Shown: piece by piece, positions 21,190 through 35,118 of the stretch
Layout of the letters: each line of letters begins with the position of its first letter
Position numbering within the stretch: position 1 is the first letter of the stretch
DNA from: Apostichopus japonicus
Lineage: Eukaryota > Echinodermata > Holothuroidea > Aspidochirotida > Stichopodidae
DNA length: 64,000 nucleotides
Direction of reading: 5' to 3'
Assembly (NCBI RefSeq): GCF_037975245.1
Contig: NC_092577.1
Location: forward strand, 14,842,013-14,906,012
Translations under genes and position numbers: made by a program
The notes under the pieces: generated by a model
What the model was told of the DNA's origin: nothing
Database searches by the model: none
The model's input: only the letters and a program-made list of their open reading frames with translations

Positions 21190-23242
21190 TACAACTTAGA
21201 TTAATGAAGCCAATAAGGAGACCTTCACCATTTCATGTAGTTTGTCATTCTTAGCACTTGCTGAAGAACTGGGTCAATGGCTTAATTAATCTGCAATATT
21301 CAGGAGAAAAGGAAAACAAACAAAGTAATGTACGTTGATTACTTGAGGGATGGAGGGTTAAACATGGGGGGAATTTAGATGAGGGATGGAGGGATGTACA
21401 TGAGGGATGGAGGGGATATACTGTATGAGAGATGGAGGGATATATTAACATTTGATGGCTTTTCTGACTTTTGCAAATTAACATACGAATGGAACCAGAA
21501 GGCAATTTTTTCATTCATGATCAAATATTGTGTTTTGACAATATAAGCCAAAACTAGTTTCTAAAACATTTATTTTCAAGTTTGATCCCATAATTCCTAT
21601 CATTTACCTATGTGAAACGTTTCGCTGCAACAATTCTAAATTCTATGCATGCACCTGCACTAAGACTACTCAAGATTACTATTCAATTCGAGCATGTGCC
21701 ATGTTAGTATGCATGACACTTTCGACATATTGGAACTTATGGCGACCCTCTCCCATTCTCCCAGGTGTGACTTCCTTGATTGGAACAAACACACTGTAAT
21801 TTGTAGTCTAGCCTAGGCCTGTTTCTTTTTTATTTAAAGCAGTTAAATATCTGATACAAATTCTTGCAGCAAACCATAAATCAGTTCACAGACAAAACAA
21901 AGTTTTTCGTTGTCGTACTTTTCAGGAACTGACGCTCAGGGTAGGTCTATAAGTGGGCTAGCCTGTAGCCTACTTACATTACAAGTTACATTTACATGTA
22001 ACATGTTTCTTCCTTAACAAATTTGATTTTTTTTTTTTCTTCTTTTTCAATTTCAGATTTGAATTATTCTTTGTCATGTGGCAAACCCACATCACACTCA
22101 TTGCATTATTAAGTTAGTTGCATGTGTACATGTCCCGTATTACTACAGCTGAAACAGTCCAACTTATTGACTTCCACAACAATGTCAATTTGAGTACCGT
22201 AGGCCCATTCCCTGACCTAGGCCTAACTTATGACTAACGTTATGTGAGCCCTGTGTAAATACTGTATGTATGCTAACCAATATTAGCCTATTGGTTTTTA
22301 CACAGACGATGTCCCCATCTCACGCATAAAAAACTTAACTTTCATTACCCCTATATGAACACTCCCTTTCATGTAGTGACTAACTCACACCACCGAATAT
22401 GTTGAAAGTGTACGCGTTTGTTTATCAAACCTTAATTAACTGAAAGAAACTTGAAATAAGTTCCGGGATGTTCAGCCAGTTTCTCGGTCCGACGTCTTGA
22501 GAGTTGCATTGTGTGTGCCTTGTCCATATATACCAACACAAGTACTTACAAATTTATACAACTTCACAAACAACTTTTCCCAGGAGCAACATTTACAAGG
22601 ATTGGTTACATGAGCAACTTACGCAAAGCCTCTTGGATTGCCATTTAGTTGAGCGTGAAGTGTACCGTTGAAACAAACATACTTTGTTATATCCACGCAT
22701 AACCGGCAAAAATTACGTTTTTCTGTAAAATAATAAGATAAAACTTATAATGATTTAGCTTAGTTGAACTCAAAACACGATTAATAGTTTTTTTTTGTCT
22801 AAAATGTACGTTGAGTTGATTTCGTTTGTGTTACTAACTTAGACGTTACAAGAAATCTGAACTTCGGGTCCTACTGTACGCGTACTTACTTCATCCACAG
22901 AATATCAAACCGCAAACCAAAAGGAGCGGTTAGTCACGTGACCATGGCATTCTTCGTCGAGTTTTCTTGCTTGTGATAAATGTTGAGAGTTTCTCGAGTA
23001 CGATTGGTGATTTTTGAGTGATTTAATAAGCACAAAGATAGGTGCGATTTAAATTGATTTCTTTCAATGGAAGTCGATTCCTTACCTTTCTTCCTTCCCA
23101 TATATTTTTTAGCCAACTGAAAAGTAATGCTTTGAGTTTGGCATGTGAAAACAAATATACAATTTCGTTTCAATGAACGTTCGTTACCCTTGTATCATTT
23201 GCTAAACACACATGTGGGCCCGTTCATGCAGGTTGATTTTTA
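21190..23242. other. region upstream of smoothened, no gene seen
   Basis: No recognisable coding sequence. A short tandem phrase 'gagggatggaggg' repeats three to four times at about 21343-21440. The SMO promoter and any 5' UTR exon should lie here or further right, but no clear core promoter could be chosen. The frame at 22934-23173 on the minus strand has no recognisable domain. Confidence 0.5.
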
Positions 23243-23250
23243 CATTTGGG

Positions 23251-23624
23251 CAGTGGCGTAGGAAGGTACTTTTGAGTGGGGGGGCTGAAGACTGATGGCC
23301 GGCCTGGGGGAGGGGTCTAAGGGGAGGGGGTATCCCCCTCCCCTTTGGAATTTTTTTGCATTTCCAGGTGGCCTCAGATGCAATTTGGTGCAATATAGCA
23401 CACTTCAACACCCAATACATTTTGTAAATAATTTTGCATTTTCACCTGGCCTTATAGATGCAATTTGGTGCTCCAAATGAGATTTTTTTCTCATTTGGAA
23501 ATGAAAAAGGGGTTTTCTGACTCGCGGAGCGGGGGGGGGGGCGGAATGATACTTCCGCCCCCCATATTTTTCACTGGGGGCTGGCGCCCCCCCCCCCCCC
23601 AGCCCCCCGGTTCCTACGCCCTTG
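23251..23624. mobile_element. short G-rich hAT-type MITE (CAGTGGCGTAGGAAGG ends)
   Basis: The left end reads CAGTGGCGTAGGAAGG and the right end, inward, CAAGGGCGTAGGAACC. The perfect 8-bp duplication CATTTGGG lies at 23243-23250 and 23625-23632. Long G-runs and C-runs lie just inside both ends, with the phrase 'ggggtctaaggggaggggg'. The 374-bp element has no coding capacity. Confidence 0.88.
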
Positions 23625-23827
23625 CATTTGGGGATAAGTTGGTACAGTATAAAACTTATAATAATTGCTTTGCATCAATTTATGTAATAAGGATGCCCTC
23701 ATGATTACAGCATATTGTAATGAAAAGCAAGTTTGATATAGTATAGTTTATAGTGAATTCCAAGCCGATTAGAAAGTTAACAATAGCATATTTCAAAGCC
23801 AGTGGTGTAAACCGCATCCCTATCACA

Positions 23828-24000
23828 GTGGCGGATCCAGGATTTCGCCGAAGGGGGGGGGGCCCAGATGGGAAATGCCTAATCGTCGTCCTTGGGGAGT
23901 GGTTTAAGGGGAGTGGGTGCCCCCTCCCCTTTGGAAAATTTCACAAAATATGGAGGTCCTCGGTGCAATCTGGTGCTACTTTTCGTGAAAGTTTGGAGTA
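23828..24000. mobile_element. G-rich hAT-type element fragment (left end)
   Basis: The end CAGTGGCGGATCCAGG is followed by a G-run and the family phrase 'gtttaaggggagtgggtg', then 'ggtcctcggtgcaatctggtg'. The matching right end and target duplication could not be paired, so the copy is truncated or its partner lies further right (candidates end near 26477 or 26822). Confidence 0.6.
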
Positions 24001-24479
24001 AAATTTATTTCCAATAAATCATGTATTCATGGTTTTCCGGGCATATATTTGCAATTTCGAGCAATGAGCTGGGATTTACGTCTTTGGGGAGTAGGTGGTG
24101 ATGCATACTACTTTTTACCAGGCTACTCCAGGCCATTTCATCTTGGATGCCCCATTCCAGATGGAGACTATTGATGCAGTCAGAGTGCCCCTCTCACCTT
24201 CACTTTATCAGAATGATGGTGTACTCTTTTTGCAAATTTATTTTACAAAAAATTACACGTGGGATATCATTAAGGTGCAATAATTTCATGTTCTTAAAAG
24301 TAGCCTCGTGAGGTCACGCAATATCCAGTCATGGACTCACTTATTACTGATATTCGTGCCTCACCAGTCAACAAAGACTTTTCCAGTCAAGGCCCATTAC
24401 TCTCACAAAAGAAATCTCTCCGATAGACGGCGACCAAAACGCCACCTATCAACTCAAGGTCCAAAGAGACCCACCTAGA

Positions 24480-25160
24480 CTCCCGGGGCTACTAAACCAC
24501 TCGGAGGAGATTACTTGATTCTTGGAATCAAGTACTCCAAAGAGCAGGCAGGACACTCCGTAGTATCTGGAGAGAAGAGTTATCCCGCCAAGCTAAAAGG
24601 CAACGGGAGAGATTTCTAGAAAAGAAATATGTCCGATCACTGAAAGCTACTAAAAGCTCCGAAAAAAATCCGCACCACCAACAGGAAGCTACAGACTACA
24701 AGTAGTCACTCAAAAGCCCAATGTCTTCGAAAAGAAGCAGAAACACTGAAAAAGTTCGTAAAGAACCTATCAGACAGAAACATGTCCAATATAGAGTTTA
24801 TTGCGCCGGGGAAAGGTCTGAAATTCCGAGCAATTCCAGAAAAACCTAAACGATGTAATCTTCTCAAGTCATTAAAAGACCTAAAAAGAAAAATGAGAAT
24901 CCGCTTCATCTTTACACAAAAAAAGGAAAAGGGTTACAAAACGCATTTGAAAAAAAAAGCTTTTTTGAAACATTGGCACTTAATCTCGCAACACGCGGAA
25001 TTATCCAAACTGTTTCCAAAAGAACCGATTCTAGCCTACAAAAAGGCCCAAAATCTCAAAGATTTACTTGTTAACTCAAGGTTTCGTACTAACGAAGAAT
25101 CAGCTAACTCTCAAGGTTTACACGAAGCTTTTTTAGATGCTCTTATAGTTGCACCATGAG
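24480..25160 (+). pseudogene. Penelope-like retroelement remnant, internally deleted
   Basis: The open frame 24782-25159 starts with a block reading GKGLKFRAIPEKP and MRIRFIF, like the N-terminal region of Penelope-like reverse transcriptases. It then jumps to HWHLISQHAELSKLFPKEP and ILAYKKAQNLKDLLVNSRF, which normally lies after the reverse transcriptase core and before the GIY-YIG endonuclease. The several hundred residues of RT core are missing, so an internal deletion joined the two parts. Upstream sequence (24480-24780) continues the same frame but with stops. No GIY-YIG domain was recognised downstream. The element is dead as a mobile unit, though the short frame remains open. Confidence 0.6.
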
Positions 25161-25599
25161 TCCATAAAAACTCGTGCACAGAAAATAGATGCATTTTGAG
25201 AACGAGATGCTCATGTCGAATATAAAATATTCAAAGGCCTACTACTGATGAAGCTCCTCCTATAAAAGTTGAGAGCAGAAACCGGTCTAGTTGGTCATAA
25301 GAACCTACGCTAGTCTTTCCTACTATTAAAAGTACACTCAATTCACCTAATAGGTGCAATTATGTTTCACCATGAGGAGCATGCTATAAGTTCATGTTCC
25401 TCGGGCCCTCCATTAAAAATACTTCAGTCTCTTGGCGCCTACGTTGCGTTAGATAGTGTAAAACCGCCTACACCCCCATTTCATTTTTGAAACTAATAAT
25501 TTCATATACACACTGTGCGTGCTTCTGTGCAGCATGTAGCATGTATTGCTTTCGTCATATACTCACGTCTAGTTGCGAGTCGTTTCCCTCTCTGCTAGC

Positions 25600-26830
25600 T
25601 TCGTGCTTACCAGGGGCTGATGCAGGATTTGTGACAGGGGGAGGTCTGACTGGTCCAGCCGCGCCTGAACGTAAGACTATCTAAGCGGAGCGCCACCATT
25701 GGTTGGCGCGTAGCGTACCATAATTTTTTTGGCTTTACAAAGCCCCCAGATGGCCGGAAACGGCACTTCCCGAGTATTCTAAGCTGAATGTACCTAGCCT
25801 GAAAATATGGATCTCATGTCTGCAATTTCTCAATTGATGAAAAAAAAAACAATCTATGAAATATGGTAATACATATCAGATGAGTTGAGATGATACAAAA
25901 ATCATAATGCCTTTAGCCCCCAATCCCCCTCCCGTTCCGTCACCACTGTTTGATGCAGGGCCGGATCCAGGATTCTGGAAGGGTGAGGGGTTTGTCCTCC
26001 AGTGATCCTAGGGTCTAAGGGGAGTGGGTTTTCCTCCATCCATTGTGAAATTCTTGGATATTTAAGTACAACAGGGAACCCCCTTCAATTTAGCCATGCA
26101 AAGCACCTACAAAAACTCACTCGAAATGTATCTGCATCAGTACGAGTTCCTATGCAGCCTACCGCTCTGCCACATCACCGCCCAAAAAAATTCGAACACA
26201 ACCTCAATTTTGAAAATTTTCGGTCTGAAAATTGAGATTTTTAGGCATTTTTGGCACGTGTAGCACACGTGCACACTATAGTTCATTTGACGGAAAAGAC
26301 ACACCTGGCTGACTTGTAAGGATAACCGCCCTTCTGACGTCCTACATGTTTAAAATTGGCGTTTAATTTAATTATTTTTTTCTCTCTCTTTTTTTTTCTC
26401 TTTTTTTTTCTCATTTTTTTTTTCATTTTTTTTTGGCCAAGAGCAGGGGTGTCCGGACCCCCCTGGACCCCCCTGGATCCGCGCCTGCTTACTGGATCCG
26501 GACTGCCGCGAACGTACGTTTAAAGTGCATCGTGCTCAGTGCTTCCACACTCAAAATTTGTTTTTCCCGAAATGGAATCCAAAATTTCCCGAATCGACTC
26601 GGTATTTCCTGAAATTTCCAAAGTGCCCTACGGCTCACCCTACCCAACACCTACATTTTTGTATACAAATAATTTTCACACTTCGAGACTCCATATGATT
26701 TTTTTCTTTTAATTTTTTCATCACGCATGGGGCCCTTTCCCTCGAACGCGGTAAAAAAAAAAATCAGGATTTTCAAAAAGGAAGGGCCCGGGCCCCCCGG
26801 CCCCCCCCTGGATCCGCCCCTGTATCAAAT
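25600..26830. mobile_element. cluster of G-rich hAT-type element ends
   Basis: Inward left-type ends occur near 25613 (CAGGGGCTGATGCAGG) and 25956 (CAGGGCCGGATCCAGG), and right-type ends near 26477 (CCTGGATCCGCGCCTG) and 26822 (CCTGGATCCGCCCCTG). A module 'gcgccaccattggttggcgc' at about 25690 also occurs in the element at 3376-4243. This looks like two nested or adjacent copies. CTTAC flanks 25613 and 26477, but a full 8-bp duplication was not found. T-rich runs fill 26370-26430. Confidence 0.5.
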
Positions 26831-28970
26831 AGTTTTAGGTATATAGCTTTGGTTGTCATTCCGTCCAATTAACGTATCATATTCATGGACGGGAGGGGGA
26901 GCACTGGGGCGATCTGCCCCCCCCCCCCTTTGATTACCGTACTAATCCCTAACTTAAAGCAGGAAAAGTCAATTAAAGCCATATTTTCAGGTTGAATGAA
27001 GCTAAGCGACCCCTCAATCTTTTCCCTGAAAGTTCGTCCGCTACACGTATAATAGAATAAAAGTGTCCTCAAATCTCGAAATGTTGACTTTTTATCTCAA
27101 AAGTTGTGTCAAATTTTGACGTTTTATCTCAGAATTTTCCCTTTTTTTGGACCTATTTGACCAAAAACATTTGTCCAACTTTTTGACTTTAGCCTAAGAG
27201 TCAAAATTTTGAGATAAGATGTCAAAAATTTTGACTAAAAAAGTCAAAATTTGGACTTTATCTTTCCTTTGTCCCTATTAAGCTACCGTAGCTTTGTAAA
27301 ACATATACTCTCGTTATTGTTTATTTCCTGCAACGTGGTAGGCAATTGGAGCAAAAACAAATCATTTGTACATCATGGTGCTCTGTTAAGTGTAATAATG
27401 CTCCCTTTGTGAGAAGTCTCGTTTTTCAAATTCTGCTCCCCCCCCCCCCCCCATTTAAATTTTCTAAAGAAAGACTAATAATGCATCAGTTACGCATGCG
27501 AGAAACACTACTTAAGGCTCTCAATCGGTCCCTTGTAAAATCTCTTTGAAACAAACTAATAACTGTTACCAGGTACGTAATATATTTCACTAAAAAAAAA
27601 TTAAATGTAAATTGTCAGCAAAACTAGTACTTGTGTATGTGCTTAAAAAGCTACACAAGTGCCAGCATTTGGCATCTGTGCACCTTCAAAAATCGAAATA
27701 TTTCTCACTGATGGGGAGGGGGTTTCCCCCTCCCCTTAGACCCCTTCCCCCGGACGGCGATCAGTATACCCGGCACTCAGGATATCCTGGGCACATCCCT
27801 GTAATGTCTTCTCTCTTTTCAATGAATGTTCAGATAATTAGGACGGCGGGCTTGTAATTGTTTCACCCCCTTTCCTTTTTCAAAGAACGCGACATCTGAC
27901 CTACGAGCCGAGTGTTCCTCAGCATTTATAACCACTTCTTCAAGCGCTTGTATCGCCAATACGTGATATATTATTAATAAAGAAGAACCCAAACAATGTC
28001 ACTTTCTCAATCGTGATACTGAAAGAGAATTTGCGAAAAGTTTGTCTTGTTAAGACTGTTTGGGAGACTGGTTGTTAAAACCAACCCTCATTTATCTATT
28101 CTCAGTTTGGTTTGGTCTTGGTCCAATGAATAGAGATAAAAAAATACTTGAGAAGTGACCCGGTTTGAGGGTAACACCAGAGAATTTTAGTAATAATTTC
28201 ACTTGATATCACAATTTCGACTAATACACATTTCTTATCTACGAATTTCTATTTTTTCCATCAAATTTCGACTATTTCTTCACAACTTGTTCGTCTTCTT
28301 TATCGGAGAAACCAACAGTTGCATGGCTATTTTAACTATATTAATATTGATCTCAAATTACTTTAGTAGTAGTAGAGTATGTGGATTCTGCATCCCTTTT
28401 GTGGTGGGTAAATGTGTGGGTAAATGTGGCGGGTAAATGTGGAGGGTAGATATGGTGGGTAACTGTGGTGGGTAACTGTGGTGGGTAAATTGACAGGTAG
28501 TAAATTGATTGTAATAATATGCGTATACATAGTGTAAAAGTATATATAGGTTTTTTTTATTTTTTTATTCAAGTATACTTGTATCAAAGTAATCAGTACA
28601 ATAGTTATTACGCAAATGGCTATTCACATATATTGAAACTTAGATATTTTGTAACGTTAATTATGATCGGATTGTACTGTTACTGCCCAAGGTTAGGCTA
28701 GGTTTACCCTTATCGTGTGGGCCTATGTTAGGATACACATGTGAGTGTTACATAGCTTCATGAATTAGGATGAGTAATGGTTTAAGACTATATCCATGTA
28801 TTTGTTTCAAAGAGTGACTATTACTGCTGTTTGTAAGGTTTTACAGTGAGTCCGTACTGATCTCATATGTATTTCTTAACTAACTAGTAATAGTTCTGTC
28901 CATCTGTATCGATTGCTGGTTGATATTGCATTCACTTAATTGGGGTTTGTGCTGTTTACAGGCTATACCA
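26831..28970. other. intergenic, low-complexity patches, no gene seen
   Basis: A block at about 27060-27260 is built from 'gtcaaaattttgag' type phrases in both orientations, suggesting a decayed inverted-repeat element. C-runs lie at about 26918 and 27438, and a G-rich hAT-like phrase at about 27710-27760. A short tandem 'gtgggtaaatgtg' tract lies at about 28405-28495. No coding sequence is recognised. Confidence 0.5.
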
Positions 28971-28974
28971 TTAA

Positions 28975-29333
28975 AGGCATTGAAGACTCGCCCAAAACCG
29001 CGTGCTGCGCTCTGAAAAAGTGAACTTTCCGTTGCTTGCAAGTGAAGTTTTCTTCTTGTTGCTACATAATGCAGACAGTAATGAAACGTGATACCTTGTT
29101 ATCTTTTATCTAGACCTGAGATGTCCATCGCTGCTATGTACACTGTGTTGTGGGTATTGACCGTAGCTGCATGTATATTGACTGTACACTAGTGTCTAAT
29201 TACCGACGGTACCAAGCTGTGTGTGTATTTTCTGGGATCGATGGTGGTGTCTAACACTTTTGTTACACCTCATTCGAAACTAGGTCAGATTACCGGCACG
29301 AGACGATTCTTTGTGCGCGAGTCTTCAATGCCT
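28975..29333. mobile_element. TTAA-flanked MITE, copy 1
   Basis: The inverted ends AGGCATTGAAGACTCGC are perfect and flanked by TTAA at 28971-28974 and 29334-29337. The interior includes 'ccgttgcttgcaagtgaag' and 'gggatcgatggtggtgtcta'. A second copy, similar over its whole length, lies at 61597-61950. The 4-bp TTAA duplication suggests mobilisation by a Kolobok or piggyBac transposase. Confidence 0.88.
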
Positions 29334-29913
29334 TTAAGCGAGTCATGTGTTAAGTTGGTTTAAAGTTTAGGTTTGTAAATGAACCATTATTAACCAATGA
29401 GAAACCGCACTCAAGACATCAAATTACTTTGAATATGTTTATGTATTCCTGTATTATCCTTCGGTTGATAAATTTGATTGATTAGTCCATTAAGATAAAT
29501 TTATGCATTGGGATGCCTTCATTGTATTAACTTATGCTTAACTGTAATATTACTGCAAGTATATAGTTTGAGATTACTACCCATTTTTGTGTAAGGAGCT
29601 CTGAGTTTGTTTTGTCAAAGGTGGTATCTATGTGTCATGTATGCATTCCTTTTTTCATCTGTTTTTCTCGTTTTTTAATTAATACAATTTATGTGTCAAA
29701 TGTCGATGTTTTCTATTAAAATTTCAGCTATAGGATACTATCCTATAGTTACCCAAAGTTATGCGCAGTTTTCTGTACGTTTTTTTTTAAATTAATAATC
29801 GAACTATTTGGAACAACTGGAAGTTTTTTGTCCGAAATGTTGACTGTTTTATCTCGAAATAGGCTTTATTTGTAACTTTAAAATTATTTGCTCCATCACA
29901 ATAAATGTTAGAC

Positions 29914-30805
29914 AGGGGCGGGGCGCAAATATATTTTTCCCAAACAGGTTTGCAATTGCGTGTCAATAGTCGCTCATGATTGGTCGGAAAGTAACGTCAT
30001 CACCATAGAAACCTTCAATTCAAGGTTACCAAAATTTCTGCATCAATTCGTTTCAACGAAGATATACCCGTTCAAAATTACCCGAAGCTTTTCGTATCTT
30101 TGGAATTGGTTTAGACATACTTAGCACACTAGTTTGCCATGATTGTATTAGCTACTATCTATGTTTAATCGAAGATTCCTCTGAAGGTATTAATCGATAA
30201 CATCGCACAGTGAAAGTTTTGTACAGGGTACATCACACATGTGCTGTAGGCCTATATGTATTATAACTGTGTACACAGTGCAGTGACGAAATGTATCATA
30301 CTGCAGACTATACTGTTTCGCGTTTATTCGTTCAAGACAGAGTCTCAGTCTCGATGCAAGGGGACTGGGGCTGAGAGCGGATCAGTCGTTTGGTTGTTTG
30401 GTTTTCGTGCCGAGGTTCTTTCCTGGGTGACTTTTCTTAAAAGTATTCATTCAAGACTCGTGAACTCGCGTAATGAAGTTGATTATTAGCGTACCCATTT
30501 CACGAAACGACTTCTGATTTCAATAGAGTGGCTCACGAATCTTAGATAACGTAAACACAATGGAATGTAGCGTATGTATCATATGTAAGGTCAACATGTG
30601 ATCCAAGTAAAGTTGGGGCGTTTGAAGGGAAACCCCATAAGTAGACTTAAATTAATTGTCAGTGTGTTATCCAGTGTATGTCTTCTAACTTCCAGGCGTT
30701 GGTCATTATTGGTACTGACGTAACGAGCAATCTGATTCGCTGAAAACTCTGTAATTGCAAACCTGTTTGGGAAAAAAATATTCGCGGGAGGGGCTGAACA
30801 TTTAA
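29914..30805. mobile_element. probable TIR element with ~80-bp diverged inverted arms
   Basis: The left arm contains CAGGGGCGGGGCGC and 'tttttcccaaacaggtttgc', then 'gctcatgattggtcgg' and 'acgtcat'. The right arm (about 30700-30800) carries the inverted counterparts 'gcaaacctgtttgggaaaaa', 'cgagcaatctgattcgctg' and 'actgacgtaac'. No convincing target duplication flanks the pair. The interior shows no transposase. Confidence 0.55.
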
Positions 30806-31505
30806 TTTGGTCTCTTCTTTCGATAACATTATCACATGGGTGAAGGTCCCTTTTGGGATATCCCACTACTCCCCCCTCCCCCCCCCCCCATACCGTGTTC
30901 CAAACCTTCACCTATACGCAATTTCAGGCACCAAACTAACTTTGTTATTTTAACACACAAGAAATACATCCTAGCTGGGTTTTTCTCTTCTTTTTAATCA
31001 CAGTAATTAATAATGTGCAAGTAATTTAGTTCTGTTCGATTATAACAAATTCCCATCACTTTTTTTTTGCCTTATTATAGTATATCAACTGTTTACGTAA
31101 AGGAGGAAATATAAAATGTAAGGCCTGCATAATTGTCAATAAATGCGCATCGTCGTGTAAATTCACACCCGCACAGTTTTGTGTTTTTGATGAAATGGTA
31201 TTGATGTTGTCTCGGTTACATCTATTAAAACATATTCAATAGTCCATCCAACTTGTTTGAAGAACCCCTTAATGTCCTCTTCAACTCTTAACTATATGTC
31301 TTAAATGAGGTCGTATACAGTTGAGAATACGTACGTTCCATAAATTCTGCAGGCATGTTTTGTGAAATGAGCCCATGAAGAAGACAAACAAATAAAATCA
31401 AATAAAACAGAGCAACGTTTCTACTAACTTTGTTCCAGACAGCATGTTACTTCGATACTTAGGCCTAATTCAGAAAATTAGTAACCATATACCATCAAGT
31501 TGATT
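30806..31505. other. intergenic, no gene seen
   Basis: AT-rich sequence with a C-run at about 30881-30891. Nothing recognised. Confidence 0.5.
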
Positions 31506-32490
<985 letters not shown>

Positions 32491-32494
32491 TGAA

Positions 32495-33310
32495 GTTGTA
32501 TCATGGTATTCACATAGTAGATTTGTACCGTGGTATTCACCCTAGTAGATTTTACCGTGGTATTCACCCTAGTAGATTTGTACCATGGTATTCACCCTAG
32601 TAGATTTGTACCGTGGTATTCACCCTAGTAGATTTTACCGTGGTATTCACCCTAGTAGATTTGTACTGTGGTATTCACCCTAGTAGATTTGTACCATTGC
32701 ATTCACTCTAGTAGATTTGTACCATGGTATTCACCCTAGTAGATTTGCACCATTGTATTCACCCTATTAGATTTGTACCCTGGGTTTCACCCTAGTAGAT
32801 TTGTACCGTTGTATTCACCCTAGAAGATTTGTACCGTGGTATTCACACTAGTAGATTTGTACCGTGGTATTCACCCTAGTAGATTTGTACTGTGGTATTC
32901 ACCCTAGTAGATTTGTACCGTAGTATTCACCCTAATAGATTTGTACCGTTGTATTCACCCTAGTAGATTTGTACCGTTGTATTCATCCTAGTAGATTTGT
33001 ACCGTGGTATTCACCCTAGTAGATTTGTACCGTTGTATTCACCCTAGTAGATTTGTACCGTGGTGTTCATCCTAGTAGATTTGTACCGTGGTATTCACAC
33101 TAGTAGATTTGTACCGTTGTATTCACCCTAGTAGATTTGTACCGTGGTATTCACACTAGCAGATTTGTACTGGTACTCACCCTAGTAGATTTGTACCATG
33201 GTATTCACCCTAGTAGATTTGTATCGTGGTATTCACCCTAGTAGATTTGTACCGTGGTATTCACACTAGTAGATTTGTACCGTGGTATTCATCCTAGTAG
33301 ATTTGTACCG
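32495..33310. repeat. 28-bp minisatellite, about 29 copies
   Basis: The unit is 'gtattcaccctagtagattt' followed by 'gtaccgtg'. Variants include loss of 'gt' (giving 26 bp), 'cat' or 'ctg' for 'ccg', and 'cacac' for 'caccc'. The array ends in a decayed section with 'gttgaactcgccattgttgt'. In the register of the unit there is no long open frame, so it is not protein-coding. Confidence 0.95.
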
Positions 33311-33938
33311 TTGAACTCGCCATTGTTGTACTCGCCAATGTGGATTTGTACCGTCGTACTTTAGATATCTTGCATATCTATAGTCTAGAGTATATAAGTA
33401 CAAAAAAATCGCTCAGGTGTACTCGCGCCTAGGACCTTGTACTTGTTCTCCTAACAAGGGGAAATTTAATGGTACACGTTCTCATGTTATTGTACTCGCT
33501 TGAAATTAAAAGTTTGTGCTTTAAAGACCAGCAGTCCTATTAGAGCACTAAGGCGGCCTTGCATTGTCGCAATAATTATGCATGTTGCTATATATAGAGT
33601 GCCGGGATGTTACAGATCTTAGGTTTTATGAAAATGATATTGATCTTTCTTTTGTGTAATATTTCTATAAAGTCAAGGTTTCCTTTTATTCACAGAATGT
33701 TAAAGGAGATACAACACCAATCTATAATATTTGTCTAAGTGATAAAGATAACTGCCATTAACAATCTCCCTATGCAGGACAGAGACAAATGTTATGATAT
33801 CACAGATTTATTCTTCATTCACACACAAGACTGAAGATATTGATCGAGTCAAAGACAATTACTGGCTATAGTTGTATTAAAGACTTTTCTGGCCTATCTT
33901 TGTATCTACAAGTATCAGAAATTGAAAAGTAAGACTAC
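33311..33938. other. intergenic, no gene seen
   Basis: Non-coding sequence between the minisatellite and the next transposon. Nothing recognised. Confidence 0.5.
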
Positions 33939-34264
33939 TCTGTAGGCAGGGACGTAGCTAAGGCCTGATGATTGGGGGGGGGGGGGGGGTGTAGTGGCTG
34001 AAATTCCAACTGGATGGGTTTTGGAGGTAGAAAATTCCGACTGCTGCCTTGTATCCCCCCCCCCCCCCCGCACTAATCTTCAACGATACGGTCAGTGTCA
34101 GTCAGACACCCCATCTTTCGCGACTGCACTTTTGTTCCGAACTTTTTTCGATACACTTGTACCTTATGGGGTAAAGTTTTTGCTTATGTTGATATGGCAC
34201 TTTTAAACTGCCACAGATTAGCATTGAGTGTTTTAATTGTATACCATAGAGACAATGTATATCC

Positions 34265-35118
34265 CAACGGCGTAGCCAGGAACTTGAAAGGGGGAGCACT
34301 TTCTTGCGATTGATATGGGGAGGGGTCTAAGGGGAGGGGTGCCCCCTCCCCTGTGAGATATTTTTGAACAATTGAAGGTCCTTAGATGCGATCTGGTGCA
34401 ATTTGTTGCCAGTTTCATCATTATCATATGATATCATATTATCAGCAGATTTTGTTTCCTGTTTGAATTCTTTTACATGTTCTTTAACATAATATATCAG
34501 AAAGACAAACATAGTGCTCTTTTACAATTTTTTCAGAAGGATGATTCTTGTTTATTGTCCAATGTCTGGACTTTAATACATTTGACGAACTTAACTGATG
34601 GACAATATAAACTTTCATATTTTGTAAGACAGCCAGATTTGCAGTGGCTTAAAAAAAATCGTTATCGCCGTGTATTAGCAGTGTAATAAATATTTATAGG
34701 AAGTGCGTATCACGTACGATTGCTAGCTTAGCTTCATAACATGCTGTTCGTGCAACAAATAGGAAGAATCAAAGGAAGGATGAGAACAAACGTTGTTGTC
34801 GTCGTTGTGCATACGGTTCGTGACATTCCATCGAGTGAGGTTAGGTAGATGTGTATTTTATTACGCAGTGGCCAATTGTAGGTTTGAAATAGGCTATAGG
34901 CTTAATTAAGCTAATTGCATCTGCCAAACTAAGTAATTAGTTGAATCAGTAGGCCTGAATGTTATTACGATTATAATCGAGTTAACGGAGCTGACGAGTA
35001 TTCAAGATCAAAAGAGCACTGACAAAATACCATGCTAATAAAACAACAGTTTTTAAACATTTTTTCGACACTGAAAGGGGGGAGCAGTCGCTCCCTCCTC
35101 CCCCTGGCTACTTCCCTG
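34265..35118. mobile_element. G-rich hAT-type element nested in another (inner)
   Basis: The left end CAACGGCGTAGCCAGG and right end, inward, CAGGGAAGTAGCCAGG are flanked by GTATATCC (34257-34264) and GTATGTCC (35119-35126), an 8-bp duplication with one mismatch. The interior includes the family phrase 'ggggtctaaggggaggggtg'. No coding capacity is recognised. Confidence 0.8.

Noticed and set aside
32495-33310. CRISPR-like array of 28-bp repeats
   Set aside because: Units are directly contiguous with no unique spacers, and the surroundings are an animal genome. It is a minisatellite.
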